In this document: positions 22,112 through 30,969 of the stretch, in pieces
How positions within the stretch are numbered: position 1 is the first letter of the stretch
How the letters are laid out: every line of letters starts with the position of its first letter
Assembly: GCF_021033825.1 (NCBI RefSeq)
Contig: NZ_JAIFXZ010000016.1
Coordinates: 1 to 64,000 of the forward strand
Direction of reading: 5' to 3'
DNA length: 64,000 bases
Source: Dietzia aurantiaca
GTDB lineage: Bacteria > Actinomycetota > Actinomycetes > Mycobacteriales > Mycobacteriaceae
Notes under the pieces: model-generated
Databases searched by the model: none
The model's input: the letters and a program-made list of their open reading frames with translations, nothing else
What the model was told of the DNA's origin: nothing
Program-made: the position numbers and the translations under genes

Positions 22112-23358
22112 AGTGCCACCAGTACTGCCTCCCGCAGCAGGCGGCGGAGCACCACGAGGCCGTCGTCCACATCCAGACCCGGTAGCGAGCCGGCGCTGAC
22201 GGGACCGCCGTCGAGCACCGCGCGCAGAGCGGGGGCGCACTCCGTCGGAAAGGTGATCGACTTGGTGGGCAGCCGCAGGACCACCGTGGCCGAGTCGGCG
22301 GCGACGTGATAGCCGGCCGCGACGTCAGAGCCGGCGGGAGCGGGGTCGATCGAGCCGTGGAGGCCGTCGCGCCACCGAAGAACGGTGTGGGCATCGAGCG
22401 CGGCAAGTGCGTCGAGGGTGGCCAGCGGGCGGACCGCGGCGGGTCGCGTCAGGTCGAGGTACCGCGTGGCGAGCGCGTCGCCGGCGAGCGCTCCGAGTTC
22501 TTCCTGCTTCTCGGCGATCAACCCGGCCAGCACATCGAGGACCCGGCGGGTGTGCTCCTCGGTCCGAGCCGCCTCGACCGGGGCCAGTCCGAGCGGCAGC
22601 GACGCGCGCAACTCTTCCTCCGAGGCCAGTGCCTCGATCACCGCCGTGGCGACGTCGTGTCCGGTGAAGGGGGACACGCCCACGGTGAGGTGAATAGAGG
22701 TGTCACCCTGCGCCTCGGCCGAGTGGACCCAGCCGCGCGGCAGGTAGAGACAGTCCCCCGGATCGAGCACCGCGTCGATGACCGGGGCCTGCACCGCGCG
22801 AGCGGCGATCGCCTCTCGGTGATCGGTCCACGGCTGGTCGGGAAGCGGGTGGCGATGGACGGGCTCGTGCACCCGCCAGCGTTTGGTGCCGGAGATCTGG
22901 AGGACAAACACGTCGTGCACGTCGTAATGCGGATCGAATCCCCGGTTGGCTGGCGGGGTGATGTACGCGTTGGTCTGCACCGGGTGGCCGACGTCCGAGG
23001 TCATGCCGCGGACGAAGTCGATGATCGGCGGCCAGAACCGGTGCAGACCCTGCAACACGATCGTCGCCCCGGCGGCGAACTCCGTGAGTACGCCGTCGGG
23101 GTCGACCTGGTCGGGCATCAGTGCGCCGAACCCGCCGGTACGGGTGAAGCAGGCCCGGTCGACGAGCGTGCCCTCCCGCGCCATCCGGATGAACGGCGTG
23201 CGCAACCCACGTTCGGCGATGATCTCGTCGACCATCGTCGGCGTGAGCAGGTCGGAGAAGTCGCGCGGCAGACGGGCCGCAGGACTCAGCAGGGGCTGCT
23301 GACCCCAGTAGTCCGCCGCGAACTCATCCCGGCCGCGTGCGACGCACCGCTCGAGCAC
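22108..23358 (-). CDS. JmjC/cupin-type 2-oxoglutarate-dependent oxygenase (ROXA-like)
   Basis: A 416-aa protein of the bacterial JmjC/ribosomal-oxygenase family. The N-terminus has FAADYWGQQPLL. The iron triad is His144-x-Asp146 in DPHYDVHDVF and His212 in LPRGWVHSAEAQGDTSIHL. These are Fe(II)/2-oxoglutarate enzymes; relatives (YcfD/RoxA, MINA53, NO66) hydroxylate Arg or His side chains in ribosomal proteins. The start is GTG at 23358, six bases after the stop of a triple-repeat peptide gene, and its own stop overlaps the next gene. The peptide beside it has Arg-free repeats with one His each, so it is a candidate substrate; this is inference. Confidence 0.85.
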   Translation of the reverse strand: MLERCVARGRDEFAADYWGQQPLLSPAARLPRDFSDLLTPTMVDEIIAERGLRTPFIRMAREGTLVDRACFTRTGGFGALMPDQVDPDGVLTEFAAGATIVLQGLHRFWPPIIDFVRGMTSDVGHPVQTNAYITPPANRGFDPHYDVHDVFVLQISGTKRWRVHEPVHRHPLPDQPWTDHREAIAARAVQAPVIDAVLDPGDCLYLPRGWVHSAEAQGDTSIHLTVGVSPFTGHDVATAVIEALASEEELRASLPLGLAPVEAARTEEHTRRVLDVLAGLIAEKQEELGALAGDALATRYLDLTRPAAVRPLATLDALAALDAHTVLRWRDGLHGSIDPAPAGSDVAAGYHVAADSATVVLRLPTKSITFPTECAPALRAVLDGGPVSAGSLPGLDVDDGLVVLRRLLREAVLVAL

Positions 23359-23364
23359 CTTCGC

Positions 23365-23613
23365 TCAGGCCGCGCCGTCAGCGCCGCCGTCGTGCCCGTC
23401 CGGGTTGGAGCCGCCGTCGGCAGTGCCCTCGCCGGCTGAGCCGTCAGCGCCACCGTCGTGGCCGCCGGGGTTCGAGCCGCCATCGGCAGTGCCCTCGCCC
23501 GCTGACGCGGAACCGTCAGCGCCGCCGTCATGCCCGCCCGGGTTGGAGCCGCCGTCCGCGGTGCCCTCTCCCTGCGCGCCGGAGGTGGTGATGTCGTCGT
23601 CGTTGATAGCCAT
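23365..23613 (-). CDS. Small triple-repeat Gly/Asp-rich peptide, candidate modified precursor
   Basis: An 82-aa peptide. A 14-residue leader-like start (MAINDDDITTSGAQ) is followed by three near-identical units at residues 15-38, 39-60 and 61-82. Each contains GTADGGSNPGGHDGGADG; the third has NPDGHDGG. There is no Cys, Lys or Arg and one His per unit. The ATG at 23613 has GAGAGGA at good spacing. It lies six bases upstream of a JmjC-type oxygenase and two genes from a ferredoxin-like protein, the layout of a multi-core ribosomally made, post-translationally modified peptide. No secretion signal is visible. I know of no named family for it. Confidence 0.8.
   Translation of the reverse strand: MAINDDDITTSGAQGEGTADGGSNPGGHDGGADGSASAGEGTADGGSNPGGHDGGADGSAGEGTADGGSNPDGHDGGADGAA
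23368..23571 (-). repeat. Three tandem coding repeats in the peptide gene
   Basis: Units at 23500-23571 (24 codons), 23434-23499 and 23368-23433 (22 codons each). The first unit differs by an extra Ser-Ala pair. They are conserved at protein level and nearly so in DNA. Confidence 0.9.
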
Positions 23614-23768
23614 CTGCATTCCTCTCTTCGGTGCAGGCCCAGACCCGTACGGGGTCGAGCTGCGCGATGTCGTGCGATGTGGCCACCTGTCGAGGCTGTA
23701 AGCCCGGACACGATGGGACGTGCGGTTCCCACTATGGCACCGGTCCGGCATCGGCACGACCGGTCCGG

Positions 23769-23788
23769 CCGCGGGCGATAGCCCGCGG
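23769..23788. other. Small hairpin upstream of ndh
   Basis: CCGCGGGC-GATA-GCCCGCGG, a perfect 8-bp stem with a tetraloop, 35 bases before the ndh start. It could lie in the ndh leader or act at the promoter. Confidence 0.4.
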
Positions 23789-23823
23789 TGGACATCTCCT
23801 CACAGGCCGAGTAGGGACGAGCC

Positions 23824-25272
23824 ATGGCGAACACATCGGCAGAAGTCACTGATCCCGCCGACGGACACTCGGCGATCGAACACGACGTGGTGATCGTGGG
23901 TGCCGGATTCGCCGGCCTCTACGCCGCCAAGCAACTGGGACGCTCCGGCGTGGACGTACTGTTGCTCGACCAGAACAACTACCACCAGTTCCAGCCCCTG
24001 CTCTACCAGGCGGCGACCGCGCAGATCGCGATCTCCACCGTGGCGCGCCCGCTGCGCGGCATCCTGCATCGCCAACGGGAACACGTGACCATCCGGACCG
24101 CGCGCGTGGCCTCCGTCGACGCCGCCACCAAGACCGTCACCACCGACGACGGGCTGACGTACCGCGGCCGGATCCTCGTGCTGGCCACCGGGTCCGAACC
24201 CAACTTCTTCGACACCCCGGGAGCGCGCGAGCTGGCGTACCCGCTGTACTCCGTCGACGACGCCACCAGCCTGTCCTCGGCGATGCTCGGCGCGCTCGAG
24301 AGAGCCGCCGCCACCCGCGACGCCGCGGAGCGCCGGGGCACATTCGCGGTGGTTGTGGTGGGGGCGGGCCCCAACGGGGTCGAGACCGCCGGCGCGATCG
24401 CGGAGAACATCAAGTTCGTGGTGTCGGAGTACTACTCGGACGAGTTCGCCGCCGCGCAGTGCGAGGTGCACCTGGTCGACATGGTCGACACCGTCCTGCC
24501 GCCGTTCTCGAAGCGCTCGCAGAAGTACACCCGCCGCAGCCTCGAAGAGCTCGGCGTCCGGATCCACCTGGGCAGAGCGGTCTCCTCGGTCTCCACCAGC
24601 GGCGTGGCGCTCGAGGACGGCACCGAGTTACCTGCCGCCATCGTCATCTGGACGGCCGGGCTCAAGGCCTCCGGTCTGCTCGAGCCCGCCGGTCTGACGA
24701 CCGGCCGCGGCGGGCGCGTGGACGTCGAACCCGACCTCACCGCCCCCGGCCTGCCGGGCGTGTACGTCCTCGGCGACGCCGCGAACATCACCGATGCGAA
24801 GGGCCGCGCACTGCCCCAACTGGGCTCGGTGGCCAAACAGTCCGGCACCTGGGCGGCCGACAACATCTGCGCGGACCTCCAAGGCCGGGCACGGAAGCCG
24901 TTCCGTTTCCGCGACATGGGCGTGATGGCCATGGTCGGCCGCGGCCACGCGATCGCGGAGATGGGCCCGCGCCGGTTCCAGATCCAGGGCATGCTCGCCT
25001 TCCTGGCCTGGCTCGGAGTGCACCTCGTCCTGCTGTCGGGCTGGTCCCAGCGCGCCGCCGCACTCGTGTCGTGGTTCCGCGACTACCTCACCCGGAGGCG
25101 CACGCAGGTCGTGGTGCACCAGCCGGACGAGTACGCGCGCGCCCGCAGGCAGGGCACCACCGAGCCCGCCGCACCCACCACCGGCACCAGAACCGGCACC
25201 AGCGGCGAATCCACGACCAGCACCACGATAGGCCCCGGGGCCGCCACCCCGGGCGAGAGGAGTCAGTCATGA
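23824..25272 (+). CDS. ndh: Type II NADH:quinone dehydrogenase
   Basis: A 482-aa NDH-2 that passes electrons from NADH to quinone at the inner face of the membrane without pumping protons. It has an FAD motif GAGFAGLYAAKQL (about 26-38), NYHQFQPLLYQAA, an NADH motif GAGPNGVETAGAIAE, LGDAANI and the quinone-site segment LPQLGSVAKQSG. A hydrophobic helix near MLAFLAWLGVHLVLLSGW anchors it. The tail is Thr-rich and poorly conserved. It overlaps the next gene by four bases. It could reoxidise NADH from the catabolic dehydrogenases. Confidence 0.93.
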   Translation: MANTSAEVTDPADGHSAIEHDVVIVGAGFAGLYAAKQLGRSGVDVLLLDQNNYHQFQPLLYQAATAQIAISTVARPLRGILHRQREHVTIRTARVASVDAATKTVTTDDGLTYRGRILVLATGSEPNFFDTPGARELAYPLYSVDDATSLSSAMLGALERAAATRDAAERRGTFAVVVVGAGPNGVETAGAIAENIKFVVSEYYSDEFAAAQCEVHLVDMVDTVLPPFSKRSQKYTRRSLEELGVRIHLGRAVSSVSTSGVALEDGTELPAAIVIWTAGLKASGLLEPAGLTTGRGGRVDVEPDLTAPGLPGVYVLGDAANITDAKGRALPQLGSVAKQSGTWAADNICADLQGRARKPFRFRDMGVMAMVGRGHAIAEMGPRRFQIQGMLAFLAWLGVHLVLLSGWSQRAAALVSWFRDYLTRRRTQVVVHQPDEYARARRQGTTEPAAPTTGTRTGTSGESTTSTTIGPGAATPGERSQS

Positions 25273-26168
25273 CGGACATCACGAACGTCACCGTGTTCGG
25301 AACCGGCGTACTCGGTTCCCAGATCATCATGCAGGCGGCCTACCACGGGAAAACCGTGACGGGCTACGACATCTCCGACGAGCTCCTGGCCAGGCTTCCG
25401 GAGCGGTGGGAATGGATGCGCGACTACTACAGGCGCGACCTGCCGGACTTCGACGAGAAGAGATTCGACGAGGCCATCGCCTCCATCCGCACCACCACCG
25501 ACATCCCCGAGGCCGTCGCCGACGCCGACCTGGTGATCGAGGCCGTGCCGGAGAATCTCGACCTCAAGAAGGACGTGTGGACGAAGATCGGCCAGAGCGC
25601 GCCCGAGAAGACCATCTTCGCCACCAACACCTCCACCCTCCGCCCCAGCGACTTCGCGGCCGAGACCGGACGACCCGAGAAGTTCCTCGCCCTGCATTTC
25701 GCCAACCTCGTCTGGCGCTACAACACCGGCGAGGTGATGGTCCCGCAGCAGACCGACCGGAAGTATTTCGAGATCGTGCTCGAGTTCGCCGCCGAGATCG
25801 GACTCGTGCCGGTGCCCGTCCTCAAGGAGACGCCCGGATACCTGCTCAACGGCCTGCTCGTCCCCTGGCTGAACGCGGGCGCCGAGCTCTACGTCAACGG
25901 CATCGCCAACCCCGCCGACATCGACAACGTCTGGCGCACCGCCACCGGCTCGCCCGCCGGCCCGTTCCAGGTCTACGACACCGTCGGCTTCAACGTCGCC
26001 GCCAACATCGCCCGCGCCTCCGGCGACCCGGCGCGGATCAAGTTCGCCGACCTGCTCCAGAAGGGCATCGACGCCGGTAAGGCCGGCCTCGGCGACGGCG
26101 AGGGCTTCTACACCTACGACTCCGACGGCAACGTGCAGGAGCCGGTCATCAGCTGGAACCACACCTGA
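25269..26168 (+). CDS. 3-hydroxyacyl-CoA dehydrogenase family protein
   Basis: A 299-aa short form of L-3-hydroxyacyl-CoA dehydrogenase: an N-terminal NAD motif FGTGVLGSQI (about 10-19), VIEAVPENLDLKK, ATNTSTL and the C-terminal dimer domain with KETPGYLLNGLLVPWLNA. It oxidises a 3-hydroxyacyl-CoA, as in beta-oxidation or butyrate metabolism. The ATG overlaps the ndh stop (ATGA), coupling NADH production to its reoxidation. The chain-length preference is unknown. Confidence 0.9.
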   Translation: MTDITNVTVFGTGVLGSQIIMQAAYHGKTVTGYDISDELLARLPERWEWMRDYYRRDLPDFDEKRFDEAIASIRTTTDIPEAVADADLVIEAVPENLDLKKDVWTKIGQSAPEKTIFATNTSTLRPSDFAAETGRPEKFLALHFANLVWRYNTGEVMVPQQTDRKYFEIVLEFAAEIGLVPVPVLKETPGYLLNGLLVPWLNAGAELYVNGIANPADIDNVWRTATGSPAGPFQVYDTVGFNVAANIARASGDPARIKFADLLQKGIDAGKAGLGDGEGFYTYDSDGNVQEPVISWNHT

Positions 26169-26211
26169 GCCGAGGCGGGTCGCGACGCGGGAGAGCTTGG
26201 CCACATTTCCT

Positions 26212-26227
26212 TGCACGGCCGTGCAAT
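26212..26227. promoter_or_regulatory. Perfect palindrome in the MMPL promoter region
   Basis: TTGCACGGCCGTGCAA, a 16-bp perfect palindrome 63 bases upstream of the MMPL start. A second weaker inverted repeat (TGCAG-N5-CTGCA) follows. It is a candidate operator for the TetR regulator at the end of the operon. Confidence 0.5.
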
Positions 26228-26289
26228 CGTGCAGTGTTCCTGCAAAACTCCACGGGTCAGCACGTCCCCCGACCCGAGGATCCTGCAGC

Positions 26290-28770
26290 ATGGCGACATT
26301 TCTCTACCGCATCGGACGATCGGCCTATCTGCACAGGTGGAGGTTCATCGCCGCGTGGCTGCTGCTGATCATCGGCATGGGCACCGCTGCGGCCACCCTG
26401 TCGCAGCAGACGAGCACCACCTTCTCCATCCCCGGACTCGAATCCATCGAGACCCAGGAGGCCATGCAGGAGCGGTTCGCCGGCTCGGAGGATCAACTGC
26501 AGGCGCCCACGGGCACCGTCGTGATCCAGGCCCCCGAGGGCACGACGCTCACCGACCCCGGGGTGAGCGAGGACGTCGACGCCTTCCTCGCCGACGTCCG
26601 TGAACTCGACTACCTCACCGCGACGGACGCGATCGTCAACCCCGTCCTGGCGGCCGAGGGCATGACCCACCAGATGACGGAGGCCAAGGCCGCGCAGGGG
26701 CTCCCGCCCGAGCAGATCGACGCCGACATCGCGGCCCTGAGCCCGTTGAGCGAGGACGAGACGACCGGCACCGTCCAGGTCGAGTTCGCAGCCGAGAGCA
26801 CGATGGAGGTCGAGGCCGCCGACCAGGAGGCCTTCGCCGATCTCGTCGCCGAGTACCAGGACTCGCTGACCATCGCCTACTCGGGAAACGCGTTCCAGAT
26901 GAATGAGATCAGCGCGACCGGCGAGATCATCGGCATCGCCGTCGCCGCGGTCATCCTCACCCTGACCTTCGGCTCGCTGATCGCCGCCGGCATGCCGCTG
27001 CTCACCGGTGTCACCGGCGTGGGGATCGGCATCGCGGGCATCTTCGCGGCCACCCGGTTCACGGACACCATCAACACCATGACGCCGACGCTGGCGTCCA
27101 TGATCGGTCTCGCGGTGGGCATCGACTACGCCCTGTTCATCGTCTCGCGCTACCGCACGGAACTCGTCAAGTACATCGGTGGCAACGACCTCGAGCCGCG
27201 GGAGCTGGCCGCCAAACTCAAGGAGATCGACTTCCGCCAGCGGGCCCACCTGGCCGGACTCGCCGTGGGTAAGGCCGGTTCCGCGGTGGTCTTCGCCGGG
27301 CTGACCGTCCTCATCGCGCTGGCCGCGCTGTCGATCATCAACATCCCGTTCCTCACCGCGATGGCGCTCTCCGCCGCCGCCACCGTCGCGATCGCGGTTC
27401 TCGTCGCGATCACGCTGCTCCCGGCCATCCTCGGCGCCGTCGGCACCAAGGTGTTCGGCGCCCGCATCCGGGGCGTCAAGGCCCCGGACCCGGAGGACGA
27501 GAAGCCGACGATGGGCCTCAAGTGGGTCCGCCGGGTGCGCGCGCACCCGATCCTCTTCGGCGCGGCGAGCATCCTCCTGCTGATCCTGCTGGCGCTGCCC
27601 GCCGTGAACCTGCGACTGGCCATGCCCTCGGACGGCACCATGGCCCCCGACACCCCCAACCGGATCGCCTACGACATCACCGCGGAGAAGTTCGGCCCCG
27701 GGCGCAACGCCCCGATGATCGCCTTCGTCGACACCCTCGCGGTCCCCGAGGAGGAGCGGCCCGCGGCGTGGGCCACCGCCGCGACGGACATCCAGTCGAT
27801 CGACGGCGTACGGAACGCCCAGATCATCGAGCCGAACGAGGCCGGCGACGCGGCACAGGTGCTCATCACCCCCGAGTACGGTGCCACCGACGAACGCGCC
27901 GCGGACGTGTTGGAGAGCATCCGCGGCGGAGTCGGTGACTTCGAGGCGCAGACCGGTGGCACCTACTCGGTCACCGGCGTCACCCCGATCTACGAGGACA
28001 TCTCCGAACGACTCTCCGAGGTCCTGCTCCCCTACGTCGGCATCGTGCTCGCACTCGCGTTCCTGCTGCTCATGCTCGTCTTCCGGTCCATCTGGGTGCC
28101 GTTGATCGCCGCGCTGGGCTTCGCCCTGTCGGTGGCGGCCACCTTCGGGCTCACGGTGGCGATCTGGCAGGAGGGCTGGCTCGGGATCGTCTCCGATCCG
28201 CAGCCGGTCATCAGCTTCCTGCCGATCATGCTCATCGGCATCGTGTTCGGACTGGCCATGGACTACCAGGTCTTCCTGGTCACCCGGATGCGCGAGGGCT
28301 GGGTCCACGGCAAGACCGCGCACAACGCGGTCTCCAACGGGTTCAAGCACGGCGCCCGCGTGGTCACCGCCGCCGCACTGATCATGATGAGCGTCTTCGC
28401 CGCCTTCATGACGATCGACGAGCAGTTCATCAAGGTGATGGGCTTCGCCCTGGCGGTCGCGGTGTTCTTCGACGCCTTCATCGTCCGCATGACCATCATC
28501 CCGGCCGTGATGTTCCTGCTCGGCGAGAACGCCTGGAAGATCCCGCGCTGGCTCGATCGGATCCTGCCTTCCGTCGACGTCGAGGGCTCGGCCCTGGAAG
28601 AGAAGGACGACGACGACACCGTGACCCGCGGACCGCACGAGTCCCGGGACGCCGTCGCCGCCGGTCGACACTCGTCCATGACGGTGGCCGACCAGTCCCC
28701 CGCCGCCGGGAAGCACGAGGACCGTGGCGAGACCTCCGACGGGGGTGCCGGGAGCCGGCAGCGTGACTAG
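26290..28770 (+). CDS. MMPL-family RND transporter
   Basis: An 826-aa membrane exporter with two RND halves. Each half has one N-terminal helix, an external domain and a five-helix bundle. The proton-relay Asp-Tyr pairs are visible in GIDYALFIVSRYRTE and AMDYQVFLVTRMRE. A charged C-terminal tail of about 80 residues follows the last helix. MMPL proteins in mycolic-acid bacteria export lipids, siderophores or drugs. The ATG at 26290 has GAGGAT upstream. It overlaps the TetR gene by eight bases, so substrate-inducible self-control is likely. The cargo is unknown. Confidence 0.92.
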   Translation: MATFLYRIGRSAYLHRWRFIAAWLLLIIGMGTAAATLSQQTSTTFSIPGLESIETQEAMQERFAGSEDQLQAPTGTVVIQAPEGTTLTDPGVSEDVDAFLADVRELDYLTATDAIVNPVLAAEGMTHQMTEAKAAQGLPPEQIDADIAALSPLSEDETTGTVQVEFAAESTMEVEAADQEAFADLVAEYQDSLTIAYSGNAFQMNEISATGEIIGIAVAAVILTLTFGSLIAAGMPLLTGVTGVGIGIAGIFAATRFTDTINTMTPTLASMIGLAVGIDYALFIVSRYRTELVKYIGGNDLEPRELAAKLKEIDFRQRAHLAGLAVGKAGSAVVFAGLTVLIALAALSIINIPFLTAMALSAAATVAIAVLVAITLLPAILGAVGTKVFGARIRGVKAPDPEDEKPTMGLKWVRRVRAHPILFGAASILLLILLALPAVNLRLAMPSDGTMAPDTPNRIAYDITAEKFGPGRNAPMIAFVDTLAVPEEERPAAWATAATDIQSIDGVRNAQIIEPNEAGDAAQVLITPEYGATDERAADVLESIRGGVGDFEAQTGGTYSVTGVTPIYEDISERLSEVLLPYVGIVLALAFLLLMLVFRSIWVPLIAALGFALSVAATFGLTVAIWQEGWLGIVSDPQPVISFLPIMLIGIVFGLAMDYQVFLVTRMREGWVHGKTAHNAVSNGFKHGARVVTAAALIMMSVFAAFMTIDEQFIKVMGFALAVAVFFDAFIVRMTIIPAVMFLLGENAWKIPRWLDRILPSVDVEGSALEEKDDDDTVTRGPHESRDAVAAGRHSSMTVADQSPAAGKHEDRGETSDGGAGSRQRD

Positions 28771-29353
28771 TCTGCGCGAGCGCAAGAAGGCCGACACCCG
28801 GACACGGCTCTCGGTGGCGGCGGTGGAACTCCTCGTCAGCCACGGCGTGGAAGGGGCCACCGTCGTCGCCATCGCCGAGCGGGCCGGCGTCTCCACGCGG
28901 ACGTTCCACAACTACTTCGCCCGCCGCGAGGACGCGTTCCTGCACTTCGTCCGCGAACAGGTCGCGCGGTGGGCGAAGCAGGTGGAGAACGCGCCCTCCG
29001 ACATGTCTGCGTTGCGCATCCTCCACGGCATCCTCAAGGAGGCCTACACCCGGCCCGAGGACGACATCGTCGCCCTCGGAAACCTCGCCGTACTCGGTGA
29101 GCGGATCGGGTTCGTCCTGGGCCCGGAGAGGCGACCCGACATCGAGGACATCCTCGGCCCCCTGTACGAGTCAGTCCGTCAGCGCATACAGAACGGAACC
29201 GAGTTCCGCGCCCGACTCACGGTGGATCTGAGCATGGCCGCGTGCGGCGCCGCGCTGAGGAAGCACGCGACACGGCAGCGCGAGAGCGACTCCTCCCTGG
29301 CAGATCTGCTCGACGAGGCCTTCGAGGTGCTCGCCCACGGAGTCGACGGTTAG
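28763..29353 (+). CDS. TetR-family regulator of the MMPL operon
   Basis: A 196-aa TetR protein. The N-terminal HTH spans about residues 8-55 (RKKADTRTRLSVAAVELLVSHG, then IAERAGVSTRTFHNYFARREDAFLHF), followed by a helical ligand domain. The GTG at 28763 has GGGAG at good spacing and lies inside the end of the MMPL gene. It probably represses its own operon through the TTGCACGGCCGTGCAA palindrome at 26212. Confidence 0.9.
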   Translation: MTSLRERKKADTRTRLSVAAVELLVSHGVEGATVVAIAERAGVSTRTFHNYFARREDAFLHFVREQVARWAKQVENAPSDMSALRILHGILKEAYTRPEDDIVALGNLAVLGERIGFVLGPERRPDIEDILGPLYESVRQRIQNGTEFRARLTVDLSMAACGAALRKHATRQRESDSSLADLLDEAFEVLAHGVDG

Positions 29354-29407
29354 CTCCGAGGAGGCCCGGGCGTCCGGCAGTGAGACGCCGGGCCCGTGAT
29401 CACGTAA

Positions 29408-29444
29408 GAGCCGCCGCCCGGTGTGCGATACCGAGCGGCGGCTC
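29408..29444. terminator. Bidirectional terminator between TetR and crotonase genes
   Basis: GAGCCGCCGC and its complement form a 10-bp stem with an inner CGGT/ACCG pairing, between two convergent genes. The stem sequence is nearly the same as in the hairpin at 30970. Confidence 0.75.
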
Positions 29445-29466
29445 TCGTCGTGCGGCCGAATCCGTG

Positions 29467-30138
29467 TTACCCCGCTTCTCCCTCCGGGCTCTGCCGAAGC
29501 GCCTCGGTGACGGAACTGAACATCGTGGCCTTGATGGCCCCGAGAGTCTTGCGGTCTTTGCCGAGGATCGGCCGCAGACGCTCCACCGCAGCCGTGATGA
29601 CCTCCGACTCCGGCGCCGTCGCGTCCACGAGCCCGGCCTCGCTGGCCTCCGGACCGGGGTAGCGGTGCCCCGTGCTCATCGCGGTGATGGCGGTCTGCGG
29701 GGAGGTCTTGGCCTGGATGAGCGCGGCCATACCGACGGTGAACGGGATGTTGATGTCGACCTCCGGGAAGCAGAAGTAGCCCCGGTCGGCCCGCATCACC
29801 CGGAAGTCGTGGGCCATGGCGAGCATGGCGCCGGCCCCGAAGGAGTGCCCGTTGACGGCGGCGACCGTCGGCAGGGAGAACGTCAGGACGCGGCTGAACA
29901 ACTGCTGGACCCGGTCGACGTACCAGTCCAGCCGATCCGGGTTGGCCATGAGCCACTCCAGGTCCAGACCGTTCGAGAAGAACTTGCCGGAACCGGCGGT
30001 GACCAGTCCTCTCGCGGAGGTCTCCACCTCGTCCAGTCGGGCGTTCACGGCGTCGAGGAAGTCCGGGGACATACGATTCTCGTCGTCCCCGAGCGTCAGG
30101 ACGGCGACGTCCTCGTGCCAGCTCAGTGTGGGGGTCAT
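29467..30138 (-). CDS. Enoyl-CoA hydratase/isomerase (crotonase) family protein
   Basis: A 223-aa crotonase. The oxyanion-hole segments are SGKFFSNGLDLEWL and VNGHSFGAGAMLAMAHDFRVM, and an FCFPEVDINIPF segment follows. Length and these motifs resemble delta3,delta2-enoyl-CoA isomerases more than hydratases, since the canonical hydratase Glu pair is not evident. The ATG overlaps the stop of the upstream TetR gene (ATGA). The pair form an autoregulated two-gene operon, probably for fatty acid or side-chain beta-oxidation. Confidence 0.85.
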   Translation of the reverse strand: MTPTLSWHEDVAVLTLGDDENRMSPDFLDAVNARLDEVETSARGLVTAGSGKFFSNGLDLEWLMANPDRLDWYVDRVQQLFSRVLTFSLPTVAAVNGHSFGAGAMLAMAHDFRVMRADRGYFCFPEVDINIPFTVGMAALIQAKTSPQTAITAMSTGHRYPGPEASEAGLVDATAPESEVITAAVERLRPILGKDRKTLGAIKATMFSSVTEALRQSPEGEAG

Positions 30139-30872
30139 TGGTGGTGGTCCTCTCTGTCGATGAAATCCGATGATCGGGTCGGGCCTACCGGGCCGCCCGC
30201 GTCGAGTGGCGGTCCCAGGGCGAGCACGGCGCGCACGCAGGCGGCGATCCGCTGGCGGGCCGACGCGTCCGGGTCCCGGCGTCCGCGGAGCAGCAGTGCT
30301 GTCGGCAGTTCCACGACGCAGTCCCTCACGACGTCAACGCAGGCCCGGTCGCCTCGGCCCCACAGATCGCTGGACAGCGCCACGAACAGGTCGGCGAGCT
30401 CCTGGTCGAGACCGTCCAGTTCCGCAGCCAGGTCGTCGGGCAGGTCGGCGGACCCGAGCAGCTCCGTCCGGCTGACCGCGAGCAGGAACCGCCCCGATTC
30501 CGGGCGCTCCGTAAGGAACCGTGCGGGGGCATCCGCTGCAGCGACCACGGCGTCGATCGCTGCGTCGGCCACCGCGTCGACCACCGCCGTCGACCCCGGG
30601 CCCGGGCCCGGATCAGGGGTGGACGCCAGGGCAGACGCCCGGGCGGCCCGCACCATGTCCTGCTGCAGGGCGAGAAAGCGCCGGGCCGCGCGGAGCCAGA
30701 CACGCCCGACCAGACCCGCCCGCGAGCCGAACGCGTTGTAAATGGCGCCGTTGGAGACCGTCGTCAGATCGGAAATGGCGCGAACCGTGACGGCAGCAGG
30801 ACCGGACTCCAAGGCCAGTCGCTCCGTGGCGTCGAGCAGCCGGTCGAGATCGTGGACCCGTGGGCGAGGCAT
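30135..30872 (-). CDS. TetR-family transcriptional regulator
   Basis: A 245-aa TetR protein with an N-terminal HTH (ALESGPAAVTVRAISDLTTVSNGAIYNAFGSR, about residues 20-51) and a long Ala-rich ligand domain. A Pro/Gly-rich loop (about 86-95) interrupts the helices. There is no clear ribosome site before the ATG at 30872, so a leaderless transcript is possible. It is coupled to the crotonase gene and probably controls it in response to an acyl-CoA. Confidence 0.87.
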   Translation of the reverse strand: MPRPRVHDLDRLLDATERLALESGPAAVTVRAISDLTTVSNGAIYNAFGSRAGLVGRVWLRAARRFLALQQDMVRAARASALASTPDPGPGPGSTAVVDAVADAAIDAVVAAADAPARFLTERPESGRFLLAVSRTELLGSADLPDDLAAELDGLDQELADLFVALSSDLWGRGDRACVDVVRDCVVELPTALLLRGRRDPDASARQRIAACVRAVLALGPPLDAGGPVGPTRSSDFIDREDHHQ

Positions 30873-30969
30873 GCGTCAGACAGTAACAGAGCGACTGCTC
30901 TCAAACGGTCGGTGGCCGGGTTACCGACCGGTCCCCCGGCACGGCACGGCCACCGCGCCGCGGACAGAC

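Noticed and set aside
23368-23571. CRISPR-like repeats
   Set aside because: The units are tandem, in frame, without spacers, and encode a repetitive peptide with its own ribosome site.
26257-28911. Long open frame antisense to the MMPL gene, and similar antisense frames opposite leuA and trkH-murT
   Set aside because: They have the Arg/Ala/Gly/Asp-rich composition of high-GC shadow frames and no domain signatures, while the opposite strand encodes recognisable proteins.
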